In this document: piece by piece, positions 17,460 to 25,461 of the stretch
How the letters are laid out: every line of letters starts with the position of its first letter
Position numbering within the stretch: the first letter of the stretch is position 1
NCBI GenBank assembly: GCA_025060415.1
Contig: JANXBT010000002.1
Location: 310,001 to 374,000 of the forward strand
Origin: Candidatus Bipolaricaulota bacterium
GTDB lineage: Bacteria; Bipolaricaulota; Bipolaricaulia; Bipolaricaulales; Bipolaricaulaceae
Direction of reading: 5' to 3'
DNA length: 64,000 bases
Notes under the pieces: generated by a model
The model's input: only the letters and a program-made list of their open reading frames with translations
Told to the model about the DNA's origin: nothing
Database searches by the model: none
Program-made: the position numbers and the translations under genes

Positions 17460-17939
17460 TCAGAGGGAGAGGGGGAGGGGGTTTTGGGCCTGGTGGGGGT
17501 GCTCCGGCCCAGGATAGACCTTGAGCTTGCGCAGCATCCGCCGCCCCAGCTCGTTTTTAGGGAGCATCCGCCGCACCGCCAGCTTCAGGGGCAGCTCGGG
17601 ATGCTTGGCCAAAAGCTCCCGATACGGGATCTCCTTGAGGTTCCCGATGTACCCGGAGTGCCGGTAGTAGACCTTCGTGTCCTCTTTGTCCCCGGTGAGC
17701 TTGATCTTGGCCGCGTTGATCACCACCACGTAGTCGCCCACGTCGAAGTGGGGGGTGTAGGTGGGCTTGTGCTTGCCCTGCAGGATCTTGGCGATCTTCG
17801 AGGCCAACCGGCCCAGGGGCTGGCCGGCGGCGTCCACCACGTACCAGCGGCGCTCGAACGTCCGTCCGGCGTCCTCCTTCTTGGCCATGTACGTCTTCTG
17901 TTTGGCGAGCATGGCCTTGGGAAGCGGAGACTTGGGCAT
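17460..17939 (-). CDS. rplM: 50S ribosomal protein L13
   Basis: 159-aa uL13. It contains [37 protein letters not shown], and [20 protein letters not shown] near the end. The start ATG 17939 ([10 protein letters not shown]) follows AAGGAGG at 5 nt. This gives an N-terminal extension before the usual QKTYMAKKE; an internal start at the latter is an alternative. Its normal partner rpsI (S9) does not follow. purA lies 16 nt upstream. Confidence 0.93.
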   Translation of the reverse strand: MPKSPLPKAMLAKQKTYMAKKEDAGRTFERRWYVVDAAGQPLGRLASKIAKILQGKHKPTYTPHFDVGDYVVVINAAKIKLTGDKEDTKVYYRHSGYIGNLKEIPYRELLAKHPELPLKLAVRRMLPKNELGRRMLRKLKVYPGPEHPHQAQNPLPLSL

Positions 17940-17955
17940 GGCTTCCTCCTTGCGC

Positions 17956-19194
17956 TCAAGTATATCCCAGGATCTCGGCGCGCACGATCACGTCCTCGGT
18001 GCGGGCGCCCGTGCCCACCAGGGCCACGGGCACGCCCACAAATTCCTCCACGAAGCGCACGTAGCGCTGCGCGGCCTTGGGAAGCGCGGAAAAATCCCGC
18101 ACGCCGGCGATCCCCTCCCCCCACCCCGGCAGGGTCTCGTACACCGGCTCCGCATGGAAGAGCTCGTCCGCGGAAGAGGGGAAGTCCTCCCGGCGCCTCC
18201 CTCCCCAGCGGTAGGCCACGGCCACCTTGAGCTCGGAAAAGCCCGAGAGGACGTCGAGCTTGGTGAGGGCCAGGTGGGTGAAGCCGTTGATCGCGCAGGC
18301 GTAGCGGAGGGCCACGAGGTCCAGCCAGCCGCAGCGGCGGGGCCGGCCCGTGGTGGCCCCGTACTCCCGGCCGGACTCCCGCAGCCGCTCCCCCACCGCC
18401 CCGCGCTCCTCCGTGGGCAAGGGGCCGGCGCCCACCCGCGTGGTGTAGGCCTTGGCCACCCCCACCACGGCCGCGAACTCCACCCGCACCCCCGTCCCCC
18501 AAGGGATGCCGTGCACCGTGGTGGGGGAGGAGGTGACGTAAGGGTAGGTCCCCCAGTCGAGGTCGAGGAGGGTGCCCTGGGCGCCCTCGAACACCACGGT
18601 TTGGCCCGCGCGCAGGGCGTGGGCCAGCGCGGCCCGGGCGTCCCCAACGGCCGGGGAAAACCGGTCCCGCAGCCGCAGGAGCTCGGCGAGGACCTGGGCC
18701 GCCTCCTCCCCGTCCTCGGCGCGCAGCCGCTCCTCCACCCGCTCGGGGTGGAAAAGGTCCACAAGGCGCAGGCCCCGGCGAGCGGCCCGGTCCGCGTACG
18801 CCGGCCCGATCCCTTTCCTTGTGGTCCCCAGGGCCTGCGCCGCGCCCTCCCGCTCCTCCCGCCGCCGGTGGTAGGGGAGGATCAGGTGGGCCCGCTCGGA
18901 AAGGAGGAGGCGGGGCGGAGGGCGCCCCTGCCCCGCGAGCTCCGCAAGCTCCGCCTCCAGGGCCCAGAGGTCCAGGACCACGCCGTGGGCCAGCACCCCC
19001 AAGCAGTGGGGGTGGAGGGCCCCGGCCGGCACCTGGTGGAGGCGGGCCTCCCCATGCGCGTCCACCACGGTGTGGCCGGCGTTGGGGCCGCCGTTGAAGC
19101 GCACGCACAGGTCGGCCCGGCGGCAGAGGAAGTGCACGATCTTCCCCTTGGCCTCGTCGCCCCACTGGGCCCCGATCACGGCGATCGCCGGCAT
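17956..19194 (-). CDS. purA: adenylosuccinate synthetase
   Basis: Joins IMP and aspartate using GTP, the first committed step to AMP. It has 412 aa from ATG 19194, chosen because it overlaps the ileS stop as TGATG; frame further upstream lies inside ileS. Visible motifs are [14 protein letters not shown] with catalytic Asp and Lys, [11 protein letters not shown] with the catalytic His, and the C-terminal [11 protein letters not shown] and TKLDVLSG. The P-loop-like motif reads GDEAKGK where GDEGKGK is usual, and Asp after IV is His. It is translationally coupled to ileS. Confidence 0.93.
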   Translation of the reverse strand: MPAIAVIGAQWGDEAKGKIVHFLCRRADLCVRFNGGPNAGHTVVDAHGEARLHQVPAGALHPHCLGVLAHGVVLDLWALEAELAELAGQGRPPPRLLLSERAHLILPYHRRREEREGAAQALGTTRKGIGPAYADRAARRGLRLVDLFHPERVEERLRAEDGEEAAQVLAELLRLRDRFSPAVGDARAALAHALRAGQTVVFEGAQGTLLDLDWGTYPYVTSSPTTVHGIPWGTGVRVEFAAVVGVAKAYTTRVGAGPLPTEERGAVGERLRESGREYGATTGRPRRCGWLDLVALRYACAINGFTHLALTKLDVLSGFSELKVAVAYRWGGRRREDFPSSADELFHAEPVYETLPGWGEGIAGVRDFSALPKAAQRYVRFVEEFVGVPVALVGTGARTEDVIVRAEILGYT

Positions 19195-22100
19195 CAGCCC
19201 CTCCCCACGCGCCGGAGCCAAACCCGGCCGCGCTTCCCGTGGACCTCCAGCTCGGCCTCGTGCTCGGCGCCCGCCAGCGCCCCGGCCACCAGGTCCACGG
19301 CCAACACCTCCTCCTTGATCCGCTCGGGGAAGCGGGCGAACACGGCGCTCAGCTCCCCCTCGTACCCCACCACGATGCGGTCGGTGACCTCAAAGCCCGC
19401 CTCCTTGCGCAGAAGCTGCAGGCGGTGCACGAGCTCCCTGAGGTCCCCCAGGGCCCGGAGCTCCTCGTCCAGGCGGGTATCGAGGGCCACGGCGCCGCCC
19501 GCGTCCTCCTCCACCACGAAGCCGGGCGCCGGCTCCCACGCGACCTGCACGTCCTCCCGAAGGATGAGCACCTTCCCTTGCCCCAGGGCGAGCTCGGCTT
19601 GTCCATGCTCCAGGAGCGTGCGGGCCCAGGCGGGGTCGGCCTCGCGGAGGAGCCGGCCCACGGCCTGGGCCTGGGCGCCCAGGCGCGGCCCCAGGCGCCG
19701 GAAATCCGGGGCGAGCCGGGGCTGCCGGGCCGCCCCAAGGTCCGGCACCACCCGCAGCTCCAGCACGTTGAGCTCCTCTTTGGCCAGGGCCCAGAGCTCC
19801 GGGGGGATGGCGGCGTCCCCGGGCTTTTCCTGCACCAAAAGGAGGCGCAGGGGCTGGCGCACCTTGAGCTTGGCGCGGTTGCGCGCGGCCAGGCCCAGCT
19901 CCACCACCTGCCGCACCCGCGCCATCTGCTCCTCTAAGGTGCGGTCCCGGAACAGGGGCGCGGGCCAGTCCGCAAGGTGCACGGACTCCGGGTCCGCCGC
20001 GGTGCGCAGGTTCCGCCACATGGCCTCCGCCAAGAACGGCACGAAGGGCGCCAAAAGCACGCTCAGGGTCTTCAGGGCGGCGTAGAGGGTGTGGTAGGCG
20101 CAGCGCTTGTCCCGCCCCATCCCCTCGCCCCAAAAGCGCGGCCGGGAGGTGCGGATGTACCAGTTGGAGAGGTCGTCCACGAAGTCCTCCAGCGCACGGG
20201 TGGCCCGCACAACGTCGTAGGCGTCCAGGGCCTGGGTCACCTCCTCCACCGCCTGGGACAGGCGGGAGCCCAGCCAGCGGTCCAGGGCCGGCCGCTCCGC
20301 CCAGGGGACGACGCCCTCCCCGGGGTCGAACCCGTCGATCGCCGCATAGAGGGCGAAGAAGTCGTGGCAGTGGCGCACGGTCTCCAGAAACCCGAAGCGC
20401 GCGGCCCGGACGCCGTCCACGGACAGCCGCCGCTCCGTCCAGGGCGCGGACTCCGAGAGGAGGTACCAGCGGATGGCGTCCGCGCCGTGCTCGTCCGCGA
20501 GGGGCAGGGGGTCGATCACGTTGCCCCGGGACTTGCTCATCTTCTGGCCTTGGGCGTCCAGGCCCAGCCCGGTCACCAACACCCGCCGGTAGGGCGTGGC
20601 CCCGTGCACCAGGACCCCGGTGACGAGAAGGGTGTAGAACCAGCCGCGCGTCTGGTCCAGGCCCTCGCAGATGAAGTCCGCCGGGTAGTTTTCCCGGAAG
20701 AGCTCGGCGTTCTCGAAGGGGTAGTGCCACTGGGCGGTGTGCATGGCGCCGGAGTCGAACCAGGTGTCCAGGACGTAGGGCTCCCGCCGCATCCGCCCCC
20801 CGCAGGGGCAGCGCAGCTCCACCCGGTCGATGTAGGGCCGGTGGAGCTCCACGCGGCGGGCGAGGTCGGGGTCCAGGGCCTTGGCCACAAGCTCCGCGCG
20901 GGACCCGATCACCTCCTGGTTCCCGCAGGAGGGGCACGTCCACACGGGGAGGGGGGTGCCCCAGTAGCGCTCGCGGGACAGGGCCCAGTCCCGCATGGAC
21001 TCCAAAAAGTCCCCGAACCGCCCGCGCCCCACGTGCTCCGGATGCCAAGTGATCCGCGCGTTCTCCGCGAGGATCCGGTCCTTCTCCCGAGTGGTGGCGA
21101 TGAACCAGGAGTCCATGGCGTAGTAGAGGAGGGGGGTGTCGCACCGCCAGCAGAAGGGGTACTCGTGTTCGTAGGTTTCGGCGCGGAAGAGGCGGCCGCG
21201 GGCGCGCAAATCCTCAAGGATCTTGGGGTCCGCCTCCTTCACGAACAGGCCGGCGCCGAGGGGGAAGTCCGCGGTGAACCGGCCGGCCCGGTCCACCGGC
21301 TGCAGGAGGGGGAGCCCCTCGGCCCGCCCCAGCTCGTAGTCCTCCTCGCCGAAGGCGGGGGCGATGTGCACCACCCCCGTGCCCTCCTCCAGGGACACGA
21401 ACGCCCCGGCCACCACGCGGTAGGCCCCCTCCCCGGCCAGGGGGTAGAGGGGGAGGTAGCGCCGACCCAGAAGCTCCCGTCCCGGGAATTCCCGGAGGAC
21501 TTGGGCCTCCTCCCCCAGGACGGCCGCCAGCCGGGGCCGGGCCAGGATCAGCCTCTCCCCCCGGAAGAGGACCTCCACGTAGGGTGCCTCCGGAGCCACG
21601 GCCAGGGCCACGTTGGCCGGCAGGGTCCAGGGCGTGGTGGTCCACACCAGGATGGCCACGGAGGGGTCATCCGCAAGGGGCATGCGCACGAACACAGAAG
21701 GGTCGGCCACCCGCCGGTAGCCCTGGGCCACCTCGTGGGAGGAAAGGGAGGTCCCGCAGCGCGGGCAATAGGGCAGGATCTTGTGGCCCTTGTAGAGGAG
21801 CCCTTTTTTGTGGATCTCCTTGAGCATCCACCACAGGCTCTCGATGTAGGCGTCGGTGTAGGTGATGTAGGGGTGGGCGAGGTCGATCCAGAACCCCAGG
21901 CGCACCATCATCCGCTCCCATTCGCGGATGTAGCGGTCCACGGAGGCCCGGCAGGCCCGCACGAAGTTCTCCACCCCAAGCCGCTCGATCTCGGCCTTGG
22001 TGGAGAGGCCCAGCTCCTTTTCCACCTCCAGCTCCACGGGGAGGCCGTGGCAATCCCAGCCGGCCCGGCGCGGCACGTAGTAGCCCCGCAGGGTCTTGTA

Positions 22101-22307
22101 GCGGGGGAAGAGGTCCTTATACACGCGGGCCAAAAGGTGGGCGAAGTGGGGGCGGCCGTTGGCCGTGGGCGGCCCTTCAAAGAACACGAAGCGCTCCCGG
22201 CCCCGGCGCCCCTCCACGGAGCGCTCGAACACCCGCCCCTCCTCCCAGAACCGGAGGATCGCCTCTTCCCGCCGCTTGGGATCGCCCTCCAACTTTTGGA
22301 ACCCCAT
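19194..22307 (-). CDS. ileS: isoleucyl-tRNA synthetase, IleS2 (eukaryote/archaea-like) type
   Basis: 1037-aa class I synthetase that charges tRNA-Ile, with a CP1 editing domain. PYCPRCGTSLSSHEVAQGY and the overall layout match the IleS2 subtype. The HIGH signature reads HFAH (residues 54-57), so its third position is Ala instead of Gly. KMSKS is intact at 589-593. The tryptophan-rich WWFxG-type ILxxG zinc end of IleS1 is absent. The start is ATG 22307 (MGFQKLEGDP) because AAAGGAGG lies 5 nt upstream; a longer frame exists but lacks a ribosome site. A candidate leader peptide and about 120-nt leader precede it. Confidence 0.93.
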   Translation of the reverse strand: MGFQKLEGDPKRREEAILRFWEEGRVFERSVEGRRGRERFVFFEGPPTANGRPHFAHLLARVYKDLFPRYKTLRGYYVPRRAGWDCHGLPVELEVEKELGLSTKAEIERLGVENFVRACRASVDRYIREWERMMVRLGFWIDLAHPYITYTDAYIESLWWMLKEIHKKGLLYKGHKILPYCPRCGTSLSSHEVAQGYRRVADPSVFVRMPLADDPSVAILVWTTTPWTLPANVALAVAPEAPYVEVLFRGERLILARPRLAAVLGEEAQVLREFPGRELLGRRYLPLYPLAGEGAYRVVAGAFVSLEEGTGVVHIAPAFGEEDYELGRAEGLPLLQPVDRAGRFTADFPLGAGLFVKEADPKILEDLRARGRLFRAETYEHEYPFCWRCDTPLLYYAMDSWFIATTREKDRILAENARITWHPEHVGRGRFGDFLESMRDWALSRERYWGTPLPVWTCPSCGNQEVIGSRAELVAKALDPDLARRVELHRPYIDRVELRCPCGGRMRREPYVLDTWFDSGAMHTAQWHYPFENAELFRENYPADFICEGLDQTRGWFYTLLVTGVLVHGATPYRRVLVTGLGLDAQGQKMSKSRGNVIDPLPLADEHGADAIRWYLLSESAPWTERRLSVDGVRAARFGFLETVRHCHDFFALYAAIDGFDPGEGVVPWAERPALDRWLGSRLSQAVEEVTQALDAYDVVRATRALEDFVDDLSNWYIRTSRPRFWGEGMGRDKRCAYHTLYAALKTLSVLLAPFVPFLAEAMWRNLRTAADPESVHLADWPAPLFRDRTLEEQMARVRQVVELGLAARNRAKLKVRQPLRLLLVQEKPGDAAIPPELWALAKEELNVLELRVVPDLGAARQPRLAPDFRRLGPRLGAQAQAVGRLLREADPAWARTLLEHGQAELALGQGKVLILREDVQVAWEPAPGFVVEEDAGGAVALDTRLDEELRALGDLRELVHRLQLLRKEAGFEVTDRIVVGYEGELSAVFARFPERIKEEVLAVDLVAGALAGAEHEAELEVHGKRGRVWLRRVGRG

Positions 22308-22332
22308 GCCGCCTCCTTTTCGCCCGGGCGTG

Positions 22333-22392
22333 CCGTCCACCAGGGGGTGCAGACGGGAAGGGATGAGGTCAGCCCTGCCCCCGCCGGGGCAG
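22333..22392 (-). promoter_or_regulatory. ileS leader RNA hairpins
   Basis: Two hairpins can be drawn. The first is CTGCCCC-GGCG-GGGGCAG (22392-22375), inside the last codons of the leader peptide, so a ribosome stalled at the Ile codons would affect it. The second is an interrupted CCGTC..CACC-CCCT-GGTG..GACGG hairpin (22356-22333) just upstream of the ileS ribosome site. No T-run follows either, so control of translation is more likely than termination. I see no T-box consensus. Confidence 0.35.
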
Positions 22393-22425
22393 GATGATGC
22401 GGCGGGAAATCAACAGGACGCGCAT
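22369..22425 (-). CDS. candidate leader peptide upstream of ileS
   Basis: An 18-codon open frame, MRVLLISRRIILPRRGQG, begins 8 nt after a perfect TATAAT and ends 61 nt before the ileS ATG. It contains three Ile, three Leu and one Val codon. The start geometry (hexamer, 8 nt ending GGCC, ATG) is the same as at arsR, lpd and the acyl-CoA synthetase, which suggests a real leaderless translation start. Sensing of charged tRNA-Ile by this peptide is inferred. Confidence 0.45.
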   Translation of the reverse strand: MRVLLISRRIILPRRGQG

Positions 22426-22433
22426 GGCCCGCG

Positions 22434-22439
22434 ATTATA
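22434..22439 (-). promoter_or_regulatory. TATAAT -10 of the ileS-purA unit
   Basis: A perfect TATAAT lies on the minus strand, 3 nt past the lpd stop and 8 nt before the leader-peptide ATG. No clear -35 is seen at 16-18 nt. Confidence 0.55.
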
Positions 22440-22441
22440 CC

Positions 22442-23812
22442 TCACAGGGTATGCACGGGTTTCCCAAGGATCTGCCAGGCCGCCTCCCAAATCGCCTCGG
22501 GGAAGGTGGGGTGGGCGTGCACGGCGTGGGCGAGGTCCTCCGGCCGAAGCCCCAGGGCCACGGCCAGGCCCACCTCGCCCAACAGCTCGGTGGCGTGCGG
22601 CCCCACCACCTCCGCGCCCACCACCCGCCCCTCCGCGTCCACGGCCAGGCCCACGAAGCCCTCGGGCTCCCCCTCCGCCAGGGCCCGCCCCAGCGCCCCG
22701 AAGGGGAACCGGGCCACCCGCAGGCCGGGGGCGTCCAAAGAGGCGCCCACCAGGGCCACCTCGGGCTGGGTGAACACGGCCTGGGGCACGGGCGCAGAGG
22801 GGAGCGGAGGAGCGGGCTGGCCCCGCAGCTCCGCGGCCAGGCCCTCCGCCAGGGCCAGGCCCTCGTGGGAGGCCTTGTGGGCCAGCAGCGGCCCCCCGCG
22901 CACGTCCCCGATGGCGTAGAGGCCGGGTCCAGCCCGAAAACGCTCGTCCGTGCGCACAAAGCCCCTCTCCAGGGGCACGCCCAGCTCCTCCAGGCCTAAT
23001 CCGAAGGAGAGGGGCCGCCGGCCCACCGCCACCAGCACGGCCTCGGCCTCGATCTCCTCCGTTCCGCCCGCGGTGCGCACCAGCAGCCCCCGGGGGGTGA
23101 GCCCCACCGCCGCGGTCCGCAACCGCACCGCGATCCCCTGGCGCTGCAGGGCCTGGCGCAGGAGGGCCTCCCCCCGCCGGGAAAGCCCCACCCCGGGCAG
23201 GAGGCCCTCCAGCATCTCCACCACCGTGACCTGGGCCCCCAGCCGGCGGTACACCGTGGCCAGCTCCAGGCCCACCACGCCGCCGCCCACCACCGCCAGC
23301 CGCTCCGGGATCCTGGGGAGGGCCAGGGCGTGGTCCGAGGACCACACCCGCTCCCCGTCCCAAGGGAGGGAGGGGAGCTCGCTGGGGACGGAGCCGGTGG
23401 CCAGGACGATGGCCCGGGCGCGCAGGAGCTGCGCGCTTTCCCCGCGGACCTCCACGAGGCCCGGCCCCCGCAGCACCGCCTCCCCCCGCAGGACCTCCAC
23501 CCCCGCCGCGGAAAGGAGCCGGCCCACGCCCTCCCGCAGCTTGGCCACCACCTCCCCCACGAACCCCCGGAGCCGCGGCAAGTCCACCCGGGCCTCAAGC
23601 TCGATCCCCATGTGCGCGTAGAGCGCGCGCTTCCCTAGGGGCAGGGTGGCCGCGTACAGGGCCTTGGTGGGGATGCAGCCGCGGTTGAGGCACGTGCCGC
23701 CGAGCTCGGCCCGCTCCACAAGGACGGTCTCGATCCCCAGTTGCCCCAGCCGGCGGGCGGCCACGTAGCCCGCCGGGCCTCCCCCGATCACCACCACGTC
23801 CACGGCGCGCAT
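22442..23812 (-). CDS. lpdA: dihydrolipoamide dehydrogenase
   Basis: Reoxidises dihydrolipoyl groups of the glycine cleavage H-protein or 2-oxoacid dehydrogenases with NAD. 456 aa from ATG 23812 (MRAVDVVVIGGG). It has the FAD motif GGGPAGYVAA, redox disulfide GGTCLNRGCIPTKAL, second dinucleotide motif VVGGGVVGLELA, FAD motif YAIGDV, and the C-terminal HAHPTFPEA with the catalytic His-Glu pair. It stands alone between divergent neighbours. With the GlyA-GcvT fusion in the same window, a glycine-cleavage role is reasonable but unproven. Confidence 0.92.
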   Translation of the reverse strand: MRAVDVVVIGGGPAGYVAARRLGQLGIETVLVERAELGGTCLNRGCIPTKALYAATLPLGKRALYAHMGIELEARVDLPRLRGFVGEVVAKLREGVGRLLSAAGVEVLRGEAVLRGPGLVEVRGESAQLLRARAIVLATGSVPSELPSLPWDGERVWSSDHALALPRIPERLAVVGGGVVGLELATVYRRLGAQVTVVEMLEGLLPGVGLSRRGEALLRQALQRQGIAVRLRTAAVGLTPRGLLVRTAGGTEEIEAEAVLVAVGRRPLSFGLGLEELGVPLERGFVRTDERFRAGPGLYAIGDVRGGPLLAHKASHEGLALAEGLAAELRGQPAPPLPSAPVPQAVFTQPEVALVGASLDAPGLRVARFPFGALGRALAEGEPEGFVGLAVDAEGRVVGAEVVGPHATELLGEVGLAVALGLRPEDLAHAVHAHPTFPEAIWEAAWQILGKPVHTL

Positions 23813-23820
23813 GGCCCCGA

Positions 23821-23826
23821 AGTGTA
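23821..23826 (-). promoter_or_regulatory. -10 TACACT, probable leaderless start of lpdA
   Basis: TACACT, 8 nt (ending GGCC), then the lpdA ATG. There is no Shine-Dalgarno sequence and no convincing -35. Confidence 0.45.
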
Positions 23827-23873
23827 CCTGGTCCGCCCCGCGCGCGAGCGCTATCCTTCGCCCGGAGGCCGCA

Positions 23874-24506
23874 ATGAAACCGCTTGGAAAATGGATCCTT
23901 TTGGCCCTGGGGGCGGCGCTCCTCCCCGGGTGCCTCCCGGCCCACCCCAGCCTTCGGGCGGTGATCCGCACGGAGCCCCCCTCCCCACGGGGCCCCTACC
24001 CCCTCACCGTCACCTTCGACGGGAGCGCCTCCCAAGGCCCGATCGAACAGTGGATCTGGACCATTTTCCCCGAGGGCGCGGAAGCCCCAAGCCGGGTGCT
24101 CACGGGGGTGCGCGTGAGCCACACCTTCACCGTGCGCGGACGCTACCGGGTGTACCTGGAGGTGCGGGCCGGCCCGGCCTTCGCCCAGGCGGAAACCTGG
24201 GTGGAGGTGCGCTCGAAGCCCCCCGTGGCCGCCCTTATGGCCTCCGCCACCCTCGTCCAGGAGGGCCAGCTCGTGCACTTCGAGGCCCACGGCTCCCGGG
24301 ACGAGGACGGCCAGGTGGTGCGCTACCTCTGGGATTTTGGGGACGGGAGCTGGGCGGAGACCTCGGCCCCCGAGGTCACCCACCGCTACGGCAAGGCCGG
24401 GGTGTACGAGGTGCGGCTGGTGGTGGCGGACGACTACGGCGACCTTTCGGCGCCGGCCACGCTGCGGGTCACGGTGTACCCCAAGGGCTGTGGGAGCTGC
24501 GGCTGA
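23874..24506 (+). CDS. PKD-domain lipoprotein
   Basis: 210 aa. The signal peptide ends in a lipobox (LLALGAALLPGC, Cys about residue 21), so lipid-anchored export is expected. Two PKD domains follow: LTVTFDGSASQGPIEQWIW (about 38-115) and HFEAHGSRDEDGQVVRYLWDFGDGS (about 120-205). The C-terminus ends in CGSCG. ATG 23874 follows CGGAGG. TATCCT at 23852-23857 may be its -10. It is the first gene of an overlapped run with an endonuclease V fusion, a radical SAM protein and coaE. Its own function is unknown. Confidence 0.8.
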   Translation: MKPLGKWILLALGAALLPGCLPAHPSLRAVIRTEPPSPRGPYPLTVTFDGSASQGPIEQWIWTIFPEGAEAPSRVLTGVRVSHTFTVRGRYRVYLEVRAGPAFAQAETWVEVRSKPPVAALMASATLVQEGQLVHFEAHGSRDEDGQVVRYLWDFGDGSWAETSAPEVTHRYGKAGVYEVRLVVADDYGDLSAPATLRVTVYPKGCGSCG

Positions 24507-24513
24507 GCTTTGG

Positions 24514-25461
24514 GTGCCCGATCTGGTGGGGATCCTGCGGGACCTGGTGCACCAGGTCCCGCCGGGCCGGGTCACGACCTACCGGGCCCTGGCCGAGGCC
24601 CTGGGCGACCCGGAGGCCGTGCGCTTCGTCGCCGCCTTCTTGGCCGGCGAGGAGGTCAAGGAGTGGCCGGTCCACCGGGTGGTGCACAGTTCCGGCGCGG
24701 TGGGCCGCGTGTTCGGGGAGGACACCTCCTGGGCCGCGGCCAAACTCCGGGCGGAGGGGGTACGGGTGGTGGGCGACCGGGTGGAACCCCTCCTGCGCTA
24801 CTTCTTTGACGCCTTCCGCACCGACCGCCCCCTGGCCCGGCTCCAGGCGGAGCAGCGGCGCATCGGGGAGCAGGTGCGGCTCGCCCCCCTGCCCGAGCCC
24901 CGCCGGATCGGCGCCGTGGACGTGGCCTACCGGGGGGAGCTCGCCTACGCCGCCTACGTCCTGGCGGGACCGGATGGCGATCCCCTCGACTACCTCGTGG
25001 CCCAGGCGCCCGCGAAGTTCCCGTACATCCGCACCTACCTTTCCTACCGCGAGCTGCCCGCGTACCTCGCGGTCCTGCGGGAGGCCCAGGGGAAGGGGAT
25101 GGGGCCGGACGTGCTCTTGGTGGATGGGAACGGGATCTTGCATCCGCGGCGGGCCGGCGTGGCCTCCCACCTCGGCGTCCTCCTGGACCTCCCCAGCGTG
25201 GGGGTGGCCAAGGGGCACCTGTGCGGCGACGTGAACACCGAGGGGATGACGATCGGGGAGTGGCGGCCGGTCCTGCTGGGCGAGGAGGTGGCGGGGGCCG
25301 CGTTGCGCACCGGCCGCAACCGCACCCTCTTCATCTCCCCCGGCCACCGGGCCGACCTCCCCACCAGCGTGGACCTCGTGGCCTCCCTGACCCGGAACGA
25401 AGAGATCCCCACCCCCCTGCGCTTCGCCCACGAGATCGCCACCGAGGCCGCCCGCGCATGA
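24514..25461 (+). CDS. alkyltransferase-like domain fused to endonuclease V
   Basis: 315 aa from GTG 24514, 7 nt after the lipoprotein gene; GTG 24526 is an alternative. Residues 1 to about 90 match the DNA-binding domain of O6-alkylguanine transferases (VPPGRVTTYRALAEALG ... WPVHRVVHSSG). The acceptor Cys of PCHRV is Val53, so the domain should bind but not dealkylate DNA, like Atl proteins. Residues about 110-315 are endonuclease V (nfi): Asp136 in AVDVAY, the YLSYRELPAYL region, Asp204 in DGNGILHPRRAG, and GVAKGHLCG. Deaminated-base repair activity is expected. The stop overlaps the next start as ATGA. Confidence 0.88.
   Translation: MPDLVGILRDLVHQVPPGRVTTYRALAEALGDPEAVRFVAAFLAGEEVKEWPVHRVVHSSGAVGRVFGEDTSWAAAKLRAEGVRVVGDRVEPLLRYFFDAFRTDRPLARLQAEQRRIGEQVRLAPLPEPRRIGAVDVAYRGELAYAAYVLAGPDGDPLDYLVAQAPAKFPYIRTYLSYRELPAYLAVLREAQGKGMGPDVLLVDGNGILHPRRAGVASHLGVLLDLPSVGVAKGHLCGDVNTEGMTIGEWRPVLLGEEVAGAALRTGRNRTLFISPGHRADLPTSVDLVASLTRNEEIPTPLRFAHEIATEAARA

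Noticed and set aside
17329-17524. Small plus-strand frames between the PKD gene and rplM
   Set aside because: No ribosome sites, biased composition, and they overlap rplM and a hairpin.
19195-19221. Upstream start for purA giving nine more residues
   Set aside because: It would lie inside ileS codons; the TGATG-coupled ATG at 19194 begins at the normal PurA N-terminus.
19977-22397. Long plus-strand frame antisense to ileS
   Set aside because: No ribosome site or domain; ileS motifs on the minus strand are unambiguous.
22308-22432. T-box riboswitch upstream of ileS
   Set aside because: No AGGGUGGNACCGCG-like T-box sequence or specifier stem could be found in the 120-nt leader.
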